From Parageobacillus sp. KH3-4 (GTDB taxonomy: Bacteria > Bacillota > Bacilli > Bacillales > Anoxybacillaceae): DNA of 64,000 bases. Numbering within the stretch: position 1 is the stretch's first letter; every line of letters starts with the position of its first letter. Made by a program: the position numbers and the translations under genes. Where the stretch lies: contig NZ_AP025627.1 of NCBI RefSeq assembly GCF_022846435.1, positions 2,328,001 through 2,392,000 of the forward strand, read 5' to 3'. This document shows positions 36,422-46,395 of the stretch, piece by piece. Under the pieces are notes generated by a model. That model had not been told where the DNA came from, did no database searches, and worked only from the letters and a program-made list of their open reading frames with translations.

Positions 36422-36976
36422 TTATTTTTGAAGCAAGCGGAGAAATTCACGCATAAAGGCAGGAAGATCCGGCCATGCATGAGCAGAAACAAGATTTTGG
36501 TCGACATGTATCGTGCTGTCAGACACATACGTTGCCCCTAGCGCTTCCACGCCTGGCTTGCAGGCGATGTAAGCAGTCAGGCTGCGGCCTTTCAACAGAT
36601 CCGGCATCGTTTCAAAAATGAGCGACGCATGGCAGATCGCAGCGATCGGTTTGTTCGCTTCAAAGAAATGTCTAACAATGCGTTGAAGGTCTGCGTCAAG
36701 ACGAATATATTCCGGCGCGCGTCCTCCCGGAATGACAATGGCATCATATTGCGTTGGGTCGATATCGGCAAATGCCGCGTGCGCCTCGATGAGGTATGCT
36801 TGCTTTTCCTCGTACGTATCCCAGCCAGTAAAATCATGCACTACCGTCTGCAATTTCTTTTTCTTCGGCGCGGCGATTGTGACGTCATGTCCTTCTTCCA
36901 ATAAACGATAATACGGATAATACACTTCCAGCGCTTCGACGGCATCTCCCGTTACAATCAACACTTTTTTGCTCAT
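36422..36976 (-). CDS. DJ-1/PfpI family protein
   Basis: A 184-residue class I glutamine-amidotransferase-like protein. The nucleophile elbow is AICHAS with Cys115-His116, and the acidic residue conserved in PfpI proteins is Glu15 (GDAVEALE). The oxyanion loop is VIPGGRAPEYIR. Members act as glyoxalase III/deglycase-like enzymes, proteases or chaperones in carbonyl stress. The start is the ATG seven bases after GGAGG. The neighbouring sirtuin and fructosamine-kinase-like genes fit a protein-repair theme, as inference. Confidence 0.82.
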   Translation of the reverse strand: MSKKVLIVTGDAVEALEVYYPYYRLLEEGHDVTIAAPKKKKLQTVVHDFTGWDTYEEKQAYLIEAHAAFADIDPTQYDAIVIPGGRAPEYIRLDADLQRIVRHFFEANKPIAAICHASLIFETMPDLLKGRSLTAYIACKPGVEALGATYVSDSTIHVDQNLVSAHAWPDLPAFMREFLRLLQK

Positions 36977-37134
36977 CGTCATGCCTCCTTACCTATTTTT
37001 TCTTTGCATCTTTATCATAGCGAAAGATGGAAAAAAGAGAAAGCGAAATGCTTGCCGAAATACAAAATAAGAAAATTGTTCATTTTTATAATAAAATAAA
37101 AATGCCAAAACTATGTGCAAAGGAGAGAAAAAGC

Positions 37135-37860
37135 ATGATTTCCTCATGGCTTGCATCCGCCTGCCATGCCGTCGTTCTAACCGGAGCGGGCATGTCGACG
37201 GAAAGCGGACTCCCCGATTTTCGTTCGGCTAAAACAGGGTTATGGAATCGCTTTAATCCACAGCAATTAGCGAGCACCTACGCGCTTGAACATCAGCGCC
37301 AATCATTTGTCGAATTTTACCAATACCGTATCCGCACCCTCCGATCGTGCGAACCGCACAAAGGGCACACCATTTTGGCTGACTGGGAACGGCGTGGGCT
37401 GATTAAACAAATTATCACGCAAAATGTGGATGGCTTTCACCAGCAAGCAGGCAGCCGCCGTGTCATTGAACTGCACGGCTCGCTGCGGACGGTCCGTTGC
37501 CAGCGGTGCGGCAACACGCTAAATAGCGAAGCATATCTTCGCAACCAACTCAACTGCGAATGCGGCGGCTTTTTGCGCCCTTCCGTTGTCCTGTTTGGAG
37601 AGATGCTTCCGGAAGACGCCATTGAAAAAGCATGGCAGGCGGCGCAAAGGGCCGATTTATTGATCGTGCTTGGTTCTTCACTTCAAGTTTCCCCCGCAAA
37701 TCAGCTGCCGGTCATTGCCAAACGGAATGGCGCGAAAGTCGTCATTGTAAACTGGGAGCCGACCGAATTAGATGACATTGCAGATATCGCCATTCATGAA
37801 CGGAAAATCGGCGACGTTCTTCGCGAAATTGATCGTGAACTGAAGGAGAGTGGTGAATGA
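37135..37860 (+). CDS. Sir2-family NAD-dependent protein deacylase
   Basis: A 241-residue sirtuin. NAD-binding motifs: VVLTGAGMSTESGLPDFRS and TQNVDGFHQQAGS; the catalytic His lies in VIELHGSLRTV. Two Cys pairs (RCQRCGNT and NCECGG) bind structural zinc. VNWEPTE ends the Rossmann part. It removes acyl groups from lysines, forming nicotinamide and O-acyl-ADP-ribose. The start is the ATG after AAAGGAGAG; an upstream extension of 36 codons reads as non-protein. The stop overlaps the next start as ATGA. Confidence 0.88.
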   Translation: MISSWLASACHAVVLTGAGMSTESGLPDFRSAKTGLWNRFNPQQLASTYALEHQRQSFVEFYQYRIRTLRSCEPHKGHTILADWERRGLIKQIITQNVDGFHQQAGSRRVIELHGSLRTVRCQRCGNTLNSEAYLRNQLNCECGGFLRPSVVLFGEMLPEDAIEKAWQAAQRADLLIVLGSSLQVSPANQLPVIAKRNGAKVVIVNWEPTELDDIADIAIHERKIGDVLREIDRELKESGE

Positions 37861-38735
37861 TGAGTACAGAAACGATCTTACGAGAAGCTTTGCAGCATAT
37901 TGGCGATTCGACTCCTATACAACAATATCGCCGCGTACACGGCGGGGACATCAACGATTCTTTTTACGTCCAAAGCGGCAAACAGCAATACTTTATTAAA
38001 ATCCGCCACTTTCTTCCCCCGCGTTTTTTCGAATGTGAAAAGATGGGGCTTGAGACGCTTCGCAACGCAGGCGCCATCCGCGTTCCGTTTGTTTACGGAG
38101 TGCAAGAAACAAACGATTATGGATTTCTGATTTTAGAATGGATTGAAGGGAAAGAAACGAACAAAACGGCCGAACAGCTCGGCCACGCCATCGCCCGTCT
38201 TCACCAATGTTACGGGCCTTCGTTTGGTTTTGCTGAAGACAACTATATTGGACTGCTGCCACAAAAAAACGGATGGTATGAAAACTGGATCGACTATTTT
38301 CGGGAATGCCGCCTGCTTCCACAAATCGAGTTGGCGGAACAAAAAGGGCGAATGCCTGCACAGCGGCGAAATAAGCTCGAAAAGCTGCTTTCCTCCTTGG
38401 AACGCTGGCTGCCAAAAGATTGCTCTCCGTCCTTATTGCACGGCGATCTTTGGGGCGGAAACTGGATCGTCGGTGCAAACGGCGTTCCGTATTTGATTGA
38501 TCCCGCCGTATTTTACGGACATTATGAATTTGAAATCGCTTTTACTGAACTGTTTGGCGGATTCCCTAGCCGCTTTTACGAATCGTACAACGAACGGATG
38601 CCGCTCTCTTCCGACTATCATGAAAGGAAACAATTGTACCAGCTTTTCTATTTGCTTGTGCATTTGAACTTATTTGGGGAATCGTATGGCGGCGCGGTCG
38701 ACCGCGTTTTGCGTTGGTATGTTGGCGGCAACTAA
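37857..38735 (+). CDS. Fructosamine kinase family protein
   Basis: A 292-residue aminoglycoside-phosphotransferase-fold kinase of the FN3K family. Features: RRVHGGDINDSFYVQSG, the ATP Lys in YFIKI, FLILEWIEG hinge, the Brenner-type catalytic LLHGDLWGGNWIV with DPAVFYGHYEFEIA as the metal Asp motif. FN3K proteins phosphorylate sugar adducts on proteins or free fructosamines to destabilise them. It overlaps the sirtuin stop by four bases, so both are translationally coupled. Confidence 0.85.
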   Translation: MMSTETILREALQHIGDSTPIQQYRRVHGGDINDSFYVQSGKQQYFIKIRHFLPPRFFECEKMGLETLRNAGAIRVPFVYGVQETNDYGFLILEWIEGKETNKTAEQLGHAIARLHQCYGPSFGFAEDNYIGLLPQKNGWYENWIDYFRECRLLPQIELAEQKGRMPAQRRNKLEKLLSSLERWLPKDCSPSLLHGDLWGGNWIVGANGVPYLIDPAVFYGHYEFEIAFTELFGGFPSRFYESYNERMPLSSDYHERKQLYQLFYLLVHLNLFGESYGGAVDRVLRWYVGGN

Positions 38736-38758
38736 CTGCTTTTTTCTAGCAATTGCAA

Positions 38759-38791
38759 ACATCCTTTCCCCGTTAAATCAGGAAAGGATGT
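38759..38791 (+). terminator. Terminator of the sirtuin/fructosamine kinase pair
   Basis: ACATCCTTTCC (38759-38769) pairs with GGAAAGGATGT (38781-38791). T tracts are weak directly after (a CTTTTT lies 15 bases on). Confidence 0.65.
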
Positions 38792-39137
38792 ATCCAATGA
38801 AAGTCTTTTTATTTCAACGACACATCATCCTAAAATCCAGATAAACATGCAACGCCTACTTACTGGTTTGTTCCGCATCATACTGGCTGGCAATGGGCGT
38901 CCGCCATGTTGTTTCATCCTTTTGAAACACTTGTTGTCTAAACGCTGTCACCATCTTGCATTAGCGCAGGAACAATGTCTTTACTTCCTTCTTTTATGGC
39001 ATCTGGGACAATTCTTTCCAGAAATGCCACAAATCAAGCCATTATTAAAATTCCACTTTAAGTCCAGTGACTTGGATCATTCGGAAAACAAAATCGCTTT
39101 TTCTGTCTGGGACTTAATTAGCTAACTATTGTGAAAA
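38792..39137. other. Degraded DNA, no intact gene
   Basis: Short interrupted frames only. A minus-strand piece near 38860-38960 reads VTAFRQQVFQKDETTW, which may be the end of a decayed gene of unknown kind. Confidence 0.3.
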
Positions 39138-39170
39138 ACAAAACCCACTCTGAAACAGAATGAGTTTTGT
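39138..39170. terminator. Hairpin terminator downstream of the MurNAc operon
   Basis: ACAAAAC-C-CA-C-TCTG and CAGA-A-TG-A-GTTTTGT pair with two mismatches around a 3-base loop. Confidence 0.7.
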
Positions 39171-39200
39171 CTTCATCTCTAGAGTTATAGTTACATAACG

Positions 39201-39320
39201 TTAGCGGTTATTTTTTAGTTCTTGAAGTGCTGGCAGCGCTTGTGTTAATTCTTCGGCAACATTCGGACTGGAAGCGCCTCCCTCATCGTTGCCAAAAACC
39301 ACAAAGGTAAAGCAAGCTTC
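39201..39320 (-). pseudogene. C-terminal remnant of an unknown gene after namZ
   Basis: The frame EACFTFVVFGNDEGGASSP, then NVAEELTQALPALQELKNNR and stop lacks any start and begins right after the namZ stop. It is the tail of a lost fourth gene of the operon; the family is not recognised. Confidence 0.4.
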
Positions 39321-39338
39321 TCATAGGAACATCTCTCA

Positions 39339-40595
39339 TCAGTAAAGCAAGTATTTCTTTCTGACCTTCATAAATGCTTCTATCTCTTTCTCCCATTTTT
39401 GTTTCATTTCATCCACTGGCATTCCGTCTTCTATTGCCTGGCGCATCCAGCCATTGCCGATGAGCTGATCAAAATACGAAACGCCTTGGCTGTTTTCTTG
39501 GCTAAAGGCAAATTGATCTGGATATAAATCATGAATGGTTTTGACAATGGATAAACCGGTTTCTACTGGTTCAAACACATGACGATCCGTCACATGAATT
39601 TGGATGCCATGTGTTAATTTTCCGCTATATTTGGAAAAGGTCGGCGTAAAGCTTGCCGGGCGGAAAATAACCCCTGGCAGATGCAGAGCGTTTAGTTTCT
39701 CCGCTAATCCGATGCTGTCGATAAACGGAGCGCCGATCAGTTCAAACGGCTTTGTCGTTCCTCTTCCTTCCGATACGTTTGTTCCTTCGATGAGAGCTGC
39801 TCCCGGGTACACCAGCGCCGTATCAAGCGTCGGCATATTCGGTGATGGCAATACCCATTGCAGCCCTGTATTATCGTAATACATGGAACGCTTCCAGCCT
39901 TTCATTTTCACGACCTTCACATCGGCTCCGATGCCAAACTCTTTGTTAAATAATAAGGCTAATTCGCCAACTGTCATCCCATGGCGCAACGGAATCGGAT
40001 ACATGCCGACAAACGATGAATACTTGGGATCGAGCACAGGTCCTTCTACTTTGGTGCCGCCCAACGGATTCGGACGGTCTAAAACGATAAATGGAATGTT
40101 GTTTTCCTTCGCCGCTTCCATTGCGTAAGCCATCGTATAAATGTACGTATAGCAGCGGGTGCCGACGTCTTGAATATCAAAAAGAAGCACATCAACTCCT
40201 TTTAACATCTCCGGTGTTGGCTTTTTCGTTGGTCCGTATAAGCTATATACCGGAAGCCCCGTTTTTTCATCGATATAAAAAGGAACATATTCGCCGGCTT
40301 GCTCACTGCCGCGCACCCCGTGTTCCGGGCCGTATAAAGCGACAAGCTGGACGTCAGGGTCATTGTAAAGGAGATCCACCACACTGTTTAGGCGTTGGTC
40401 AACACCTGTTGGATTCGTAATGAGCCCAACCCGTTTTCCTTTAATTAAGTACTTCTTCTCCTTTAATAGCACTTCTATGCCAAGCTCTAGTTTTTGGTTC
40501 TTTTTCTCTTCTGATGGCCCTTTTGCCAATACACCCGTAAACAGCGACAAACTCAAGATCACTGCCGAAAAAACAATCCACCATCGGTTCCGCAT
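39339..40595 (-). CDS. namZ: Exo-beta-N-acetylmuramidase NamZ (DUF1343)
   Basis: A 418-residue secreted protein of the YbbC/NamZ family, which cuts terminal MurNAc from peptidoglycan fragments outside the cell. A signal peptide covers about residues 1-25 (VILSLSLFTGVLA). Family landmarks are GLITNPTGVD, VALYGPEHGVRG, DVLLFDIQDVGTRCYTYI, PFIVLDRPNPLGG, LRHGMTVGELALLFN and EGTNVSEGRGTTKPFE. It stands downstream of NagZ and AmiE genes, the same set as Bacillus subtilis ybbEDC, but the MurQ, MurR and MurP genes of that locus are not seen here. Confidence 0.9.
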   Translation of the reverse strand: MRNRWWIVFSAVILSLSLFTGVLAKGPSEEKKNQKLELGIEVLLKEKKYLIKGKRVGLITNPTGVDQRLNSVVDLLYNDPDVQLVALYGPEHGVRGSEQAGEYVPFYIDEKTGLPVYSLYGPTKKPTPEMLKGVDVLLFDIQDVGTRCYTYIYTMAYAMEAAKENNIPFIVLDRPNPLGGTKVEGPVLDPKYSSFVGMYPIPLRHGMTVGELALLFNKEFGIGADVKVVKMKGWKRSMYYDNTGLQWVLPSPNMPTLDTALVYPGAALIEGTNVSEGRGTTKPFELIGAPFIDSIGLAEKLNALHLPGVIFRPASFTPTFSKYSGKLTHGIQIHVTDRHVFEPVETGLSIVKTIHDLYPDQFAFSQENSQGVSYFDQLIGNGWMRQAIEDGMPVDEMKQKWEKEIEAFMKVRKKYLLY

Positions 40596-40610
40596 GAAAT
40601 CGCCCCCTTT

Positions 40611-42703
40611 TTAATAAGTGAGGCCATGGCCGTATTCATACAGCACGCCGCCATCATAACTTGGAATCGTTACCGGAAGTTTGCCAGTCGGTGTATTTAC
40701 TCCGAAAATTGCATCTACTGCCGCTTGGAAACTTGCCTGCTGAAAACCGTATTGCGCAAGATAGGCATTTACGTTCGGATAGGACATCACATCATACGGA
40801 TTGCGAATTCCGATTGCGATGACAGGAGCTTCGGTGCTGTCGATGATTTGCTGCACCATTTTCATTTGCGGGCTCGATGGCAATCTTCCTGAGACGTCCG
40901 CAGTATACGTGCCAACAATGACCGCGTCTGCTTCTTTCACTTTTTGCAGCTGCGCTTCATCTAAAAGAGCCGCCGCTTGGATGACAGTCGCATTTGGAAC
41001 ATAGGTCTGTACTGCTTTCTCTAATGATTCCATCATCGTATTTCCCACAACAACAAGGTTGCTCACTTCATTTGCTTGAATCGGCAATGCATCGTCGTTT
41101 TTCACAAGTGTAACCGATTTTGCCGCTGCTTCAGCTTCAACTTGTTTATGCTCCTTCGAACCGACAACGCGCAAAGCTTGGTTGACGATTTCTTGCGTAT
41201 CAGGCGGTGTTTCTTGCTTGAAAATGCCGCGTTTCACTTTTAGCGTTAATATTCGTTTTACGGAGGCGTTGATGCGTTTTTGCGAAATGTCACCGTTTTG
41301 CACTGCTTTCTTTAACCCGTTTGCCACTTCTTCCAGCCCCACCGGCATCAGCACGATATCAGCACCGGCTTGAACCGCTCTTACCGCCGCATCCACTGGC
41401 CCAAAATGATCGCTAATCGCCTTCATATTCATTGCATCGGTAATAATGACACCATTAAAGCCCATTTCTTCGCGCATTAACTCGGTCAGCACTTTATACG
41501 ACAAAGTGGCAGGAAGCGAAATTTCCGTTCCGTCTTTTTGCGAAATCACCTTTGTATCATCGACTTTCGGGAACGTGACATGGGCAGTCATAATCGCGTC
41601 AATTCCCGCTTCCATCGCTTTTTGAAACGGATACAATTCGACTTTTTGGAGACGGTCGCGGTCGTGCGGCACTTCCGGCAGGCCAAGGTGGGAATCGACA
41701 GCGGTATCTCCATGTCCTGGGAAATGCTTGGCGGTAGCGGCAACCCCACTGTCTTGCAATCCTTTGATATAAGACATCCCTAGCTCCGCGACAAGCTCTG
41801 GATTTTCGCCAAACGAACGCCGATCACCGGATTGTCCGGATTATTGTTGACATCCAAAACAGGTGCTAAATTCATGTTAATGCCTAGCGCATATAATTCC
41901 TCGCCAATCGCATGCCCCACTTTGTAAGCAAGTTGTTCGGAACGCGTTGCCCCCAGCGCCATATTCCCTGGCATATTTGTCCCTGACTGCAGCCGCGTCA
42001 CGACGCCGCCTTCCTGGTCTATCGACATAAGCAAACCGAACTTTTCAGCCTCCTGCTGATAGTCCGCGACGAGCTTTGCCGTCTGCTCCGTCGTCACTAC
42101 ATTTTCCCGGAATAAGATGACGCCGCCAATATGATATGTTTGTATCAGTTCCTTGATTTCCGGAAGCATAGCAGTGACAGGCTTCCCATTGAAATTGCGG
42201 AAATCCGGCATCAGCATTTGCCCGATTTTTTCTTCCAACGTTAAGCTGTTTACTGCTTTCTCAATGATGTTGTAGCGGCTTCCCTTTTCTTTGGCAACGG
42301 CCACTTTCACGTTCTGTTTGCTGTTTTTGTTCGCTGCAGGAGCGGTTTTGGCAGCAAAAGCGATACGGTCTTTCCGTGCCCCATCTGTCACCGTAATCAA
42401 CGTTCTTCCGTTTTTTCCGAAAAAAGTAACAACACCATGATCATCAACGGTAGCTACCTTTTTATTGGATGACTTCCACCTTAGCCCTTCTGTTACTTCG
42501 GTGAAATATCCTTCCCGATGAACATGGAGCGCCCGCAACGAAATCGTATTTCCATTGACTTTCACATCTACTTCCGGAATGTTTTGATAAATGATTAAGT
42601 CGGGCTTCGATTTTTCTGTATGCGCTTGCGGCGAAGTCCATGGAACGAAGAGCATCATCACCGTTACCAAAATAACAGTTATTTTTTTATAAAATGACAA
42701 CAT
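40611..42703 (-). pseudogene. nagZ: beta-N-acetylglucosaminidase NagZ (GH3), split by a 4-base deletion
   Basis: Two adjoining frames (42703-41780 and 41777-40611) together make one secreted GH3 enzyme that removes terminal GlcNAc from muropeptides. Part 1 holds a signal peptide, a bacterial-Ig-like domain (about 35-120: [17 protein letters not shown]) and the start of the TIM barrel ([17 protein letters not shown]). Part 2 has KHFPGHGDTAVDSHLGLP with the Asp-His dyad, the nucleophile GVIITDAMNMKAI and the C-terminal Rossmann-like domain. At 41811-41820 the text GTTCGTTTGGC is four bases short of GTTCGTTCGTTTGGC; loss of one TTCG repeat unit by slippage explains it. The shift separates the two halves of the active site, so the gene is broken unless frameshifting occurs. 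Confidence 0.85.
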
Positions 42704-42721
42704 CCTTGCTCCTCCTCTATA

Positions 42722-44440
42722 TCAAAATGAACGCTGTTCCCACTCGCTGCTCTCCCATATTGCCTTCCTCTTTTTACCGCTTTCATCCATAAGACAAATA
42801 TTCGTTACATACCAGCCACGCCCGTTGACAGAAGCATCGGTATGATAGCGAAAACGAATCGAGACAGTATGTGCCGGAATTGTCACGGTCTTTGTCACCC
42901 AATCTCCACTGCTGCCTGTCAGCCATTCTCCGACTTGCGTCCAATGAATGCCGTCTTGTGATACTTCCACTACACCAAAATCAGCGTTCGGTTCGACTCG
43001 ATACCACGTATCAAACGTTAATGTTGCCCGTTCGTTTAATGTTACATTTGTCGATAGCACTGCATTCAAACCGTCACCGTACCCTGCGAACCAGGCTCGT
43101 TTTTTACTAGGCATTGCCACTGGAATCGCATCGGCCGTTAAACGGGCAATTTGTCTGCGCAGCGGATTTGTAGACACGGTATTCCGCGTAGGATGCACAC
43201 GATTCGTCAATAAAATAGCAATAACATGATTATTCGGGCTTACGACCATCGATGTGCCTGTATACCCAGTATGCCCCAGCGTCGTACTTTCCGACAGCGC
43301 ATCCATGTACCACCCTTGAGCAAGTTCCCATCCTAGTCCATGGTCATTGCCAGGGAATTGCGGAATTTGGTTTTCCATTAATAGCCGGACGGTTTCAGGC
43401 TGCAGGATGCGCTTACCGCCATACTTTCCGTTTTGTAAAAACATCGAAGCAAAAATGGCTAAATCGTGAGCAGTCGAAAACACTCCTGCATGACCGGCCA
43501 CCCCGTCCAGCGCCCACGCGTTTTCATCATGGACTTCCCCCCAGACAAGCCCTCTTCCGGTCCACGGCTGATATTCTGTAGCTGCAATTCTCTCCTTTAA
43601 TTGTGGGGAAGGATTATACATCGTATCATTCATGCCAAGCGGTTTCGTAATATATTTATACACAAACTGATCAAGGCGCAAACCGGACAACCGCTCCACT
43701 AGCGCTCCTAATGTCATCATGTTCAAATCACTGTATATATACGTTGTCCCTGGCGGATGTTCAAGCGGCTGGGCAAACACGAATTGCAAACGGTCTTCGC
43801 GATTGTCTCCCATTTGATACAACGGAATCCACGCCGCAAGCCCGGAAGTATGGGTCATCAACTGCCGGATCGTCACCTTTTCCTTTCCATTTTTCGCAAA
43901 CTCAGGAATGTATTTGGCAACAGGGTCATCTAACGAAAATTTTCCTTGCTCATATAGTTTCATCGCCGCAGTCGTCGTAAACAGCTTGCTGATGGAAGCT
44001 AAATCAAAAATAGTATCTTCCCGCATCGGTATCGGCTGTTTGGATTCGGTAAACGCATCATCCTCATATCGCTTTGCGTATCCATACGCCTCATGTTTGA
44101 CAATGATTCCTCTCCGAACAATATAAACAACCGCCCCTGGGATAACATGGTCACGCATCGCCTGTTCGATTACTTGATCGATTTTCCGCAAAGGTTCTTC
44201 CCTCATGCCAGCCGCTTTAGGCGATCCATGGTGTATAACGGCAAAAACGGGGCCTGGACGATCCCAAGAAAAAGGCGTTTGCATTTTTGACCGAGTTGTT
44301 CGATATGCTTTCTTTTCCATTTGCTCGATCGTAGGAGATGGATGTTTATGAAATGTTGCTAAAACAGATGGGGATGAAGAAAAGATAGTTGAACTTAGCA
44401 TTATAGACGACAAAACAACGGAAATAGACCGATTGTTCAT
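42722..44440 (-). CDS. amiE: Secreted serine hydrolase, AmiE/beta-lactamase family
   Basis: A 572-residue exported protein. After a signal peptide (to about residue 28), a class C beta-lactamase-like domain spans about 60-430 with SISK as the SxxK active site, YSDLNMMTLG as the YxN motif and LGHTGYTGTSMVV as the KTG-like HTG motif. The last 130 residues form a beta-sandwich-like accessory domain (WYRVEPNADFGVVEVSQD, DWVTKTVTIPAHTVS) absent from short homologues. AmiE (YbbE) is an N-acetylmuramyl-L-alanine amidase that supplies NagZ and NamZ. The start is the ATG six bases after AAGGAGG; a further ATG six codons upstream overlaps that site. Confidence 0.85.
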   Translation of the reverse strand: MNNRSISVVLSSIMLSSTIFSSSPSVLATFHKHPSPTIEQMEKKAYRTTRSKMQTPFSWDRPGPVFAVIHHGSPKAAGMREEPLRKIDQVIEQAMRDHVIPGAVVYIVRRGIIVKHEAYGYAKRYEDDAFTESKQPIPMREDTIFDLASISKLFTTTAAMKLYEQGKFSLDDPVAKYIPEFAKNGKEKVTIRQLMTHTSGLAAWIPLYQMGDNREDRLQFVFAQPLEHPPGTTYIYSDLNMMTLGALVERLSGLRLDQFVYKYITKPLGMNDTMYNPSPQLKERIAATEYQPWTGRGLVWGEVHDENAWALDGVAGHAGVFSTAHDLAIFASMFLQNGKYGGKRILQPETVRLLMENQIPQFPGNDHGLGWELAQGWYMDALSESTTLGHTGYTGTSMVVSPNNHVIAILLTNRVHPTRNTVSTNPLRRQIARLTADAIPVAMPSKKRAWFAGYGDGLNAVLSTNVTLNERATLTFDTWYRVEPNADFGVVEVSQDGIHWTQVGEWLTGSSGDWVTKTVTIPAHTVSIRFRYHTDASVNGRGWYVTNICLMDESGKKRKAIWESSEWEQRSF

Positions 44441-44716
44441 GAGCAACCTCCTTTTCATCGAAATAACTAATTAAAGAAAGCATATTTCTTCTGGTGCATT
44501 GTCTTGGGGCAAAGAAAGAAGGGATCAATGTCAATGTGGAAGCAGAGATGTTGGAAGGGGTTTCATTTTTAATAATAGAATAGCAATTTATGGTATAGGC
44601 GTATATACCACTTTGCTCCTGATTTGATCAAGACGTTTTTCCTAATCTCCAATCAAAAATAATTCACGCGTCAGTTCCCTTTTTGAATTAGCTTTATCAA
44701 ACTATAAAAGGATCCG

Positions 44717-45039
44717 TCATTCGCCGCTGATGTTTTCGAGCAGCGCATCTCCATCCTCACTAACATGCACATAGGCAAAGAAGGTCTTCTCCTGACATTT
44801 CGTTCCTTCTCCTTCCGGAATAAATATGATTCAATTCCATACACGAACCGTATTGCCATAAAACGTTCCATTGATGATTACATCGCCGCCTTGCGGAACG
44901 TACTCCTCATGTTGTTGCCTGTTTATCGCATAGATATCCGCAAAGCGATGCACGCCGTCTTGGCCCTTTCGCAGCACTATTTGTACTTTTCTATTCCTAT
45001 TAAAGACTGGATCGTCAAACTATCATAAAACAACTGCAT
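44717..45039 (-). pseudogene. GDYXXLXY-type protein, remnant
   Basis: From an ATG after GGGAG the frame reads MQLFYDSLTIQ, shifts to VQIVLRKGQDGVHRFADIYA, and continues GGDVIINGTFYGNTVRV. After another shift and an in-frame stop come YGIESY, IPEGEGTK and YVHVSEDGDALLENISGE. The YGIExYFIPEGEG block is characteristic of the GDYXXLXY membrane-linked proteins that pair with DUF2157. At least two frameshifts and one stop are present. Confidence 0.55.
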
Positions 45040-45064
45040 ATCATCTCCCTGCAAAAACGTTAGC

Positions 45065-45340
45065 CAATAATAAGTAGCGCGATACTAATGACAGAAACCG
45101 CTTCATACTTCGTAATCCACGCCAACGCCGCCGTTGGAACAAGCTAAATGATAAACAGCCAATAGTTGTCAGCATGGGAGTTATAAATCTGCCCGATCAG
45201 AGCGAGCGTAATGCCAAACGCCAACGCCTCACAGACAAACATCCATCTGCCTAAAAAATCATGGCATAGACAAAAACCGTTCTCAACCCGTAAAGCAATT
45301 CCATTAAGCCGATGTTCAATCTTGTATTTGTAAAACGATC
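45065..45340 (-). pseudogene. DUF2157 membrane protein, remnant
   Basis: Minus-strand text: RLNIGLMELLYGLRTVFVYA, then in another frame EALAFGITLALIGQIYNSHA, DNYWLFII, stop, LVPTAALAWITKYEAVSV. This matches the helix pattern (ALAFGITLALIGQIY) of DUF2157 proteins, the usual partner of the preceding GDYXXLXY remnant. The pair was a two-gene operon now lost. Confidence 0.55.
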
Positions 45341-46395
45341 TAATATTTTCTAATTAGATACAAAAAAATAATGTCAGCCAATATCAACACTATACCTAAT
45401 AAATATCCTGCGTATTTCTATCTTTTCATTCCCTTAAAATAAATCATATACCTCCATGTTTACCACATTTTATACAAAAAGAAGAAAGTCTAGATGAAAA
45501 GACCAAGCTCAAGCTTTTTTTCTTCTATATTTGAGAAAAACTCTTTGAAGAAAGCGGTAATGTGAAAAATGTATAGTTGGAGGTGCTTTTTTGATGTATA
45601 ATGCTCTATAAACAAAAATATACGTTCTTAAACACTATTGAACCCTTCATATTTCGACTGAACGAGAGGATTCCCCCTCACTTCGCTTCGAGATGGAGGA
45701 CAATTTAACATTCACAAAAACTAGAAAATTCAAGACGTTAGCCTTCGATTCACGAGTTAAATAATTGCAACAGCTACTGATCGATTGCATGGATCACTTC
45801 TGTCGCCACCGTAGCCCATATGAAAAGAAAAAGAAAAAAACACGTGCAGATACAGATAGAAGGAATTTGTTCATGCTCGTGTTCCTTGCTTTTATTATGA
45901 ATAATTTATCTAAATTATAACTCAACTGTGGTCATTTCCCCATCTGCTTCATTTGCTCAGCATCCCCTTCGGCAGAAAGAAATTTGTTTTATTGTGCAAA
46001 AATTTACCAATAATACCTAGCCTCCTATGAAGTTCATGTTCCTCAGTCCGAAAGTTTGCCGCCCGCTCCCTTCCGATTCCATGTCGCCACGAACACCCTT
46101 ACGCTAGATTAGCAGCTGCTTTTGCCTTCACGGATTGGGACCATCCTCCTATAGACTGCTCCTATACCGGGCATACAAAAAGCCCCCATTCAGGCGCGTT
46201 TCTTTTACAAATAAGCGCTGATTGAATGGATTTCTCAAAATTCAAATAGGTATTTTTTATCATATTTTTATGAATAAAATGATTCAAAATCCTTAATTTT
46301 CCTGTTTCATATTTCCTGGAAAACAAACACTGTGTAAAATATATAATGAATTCCATATTTTCTATAAACAGTAGTTATTTTGAAGGAAGATGAAT
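45341..46395. other. Intergenic region before the LXG operon
   Basis: About 1 kb without a gene. It contains many short interrupted frames and a TATAAT at 46342-46347 that may serve the LXG operon. I see no recognisable transposase or RNA gene. Confidence 0.3.

Noticed and set aside
37996-38478. 160-codon frame antisense to the fructosamine kinase gene
   Set aside because: Low-complexity Arg/Ser/Ala composition typical of an antisense shadow; the plus-strand gene has clear motifs.
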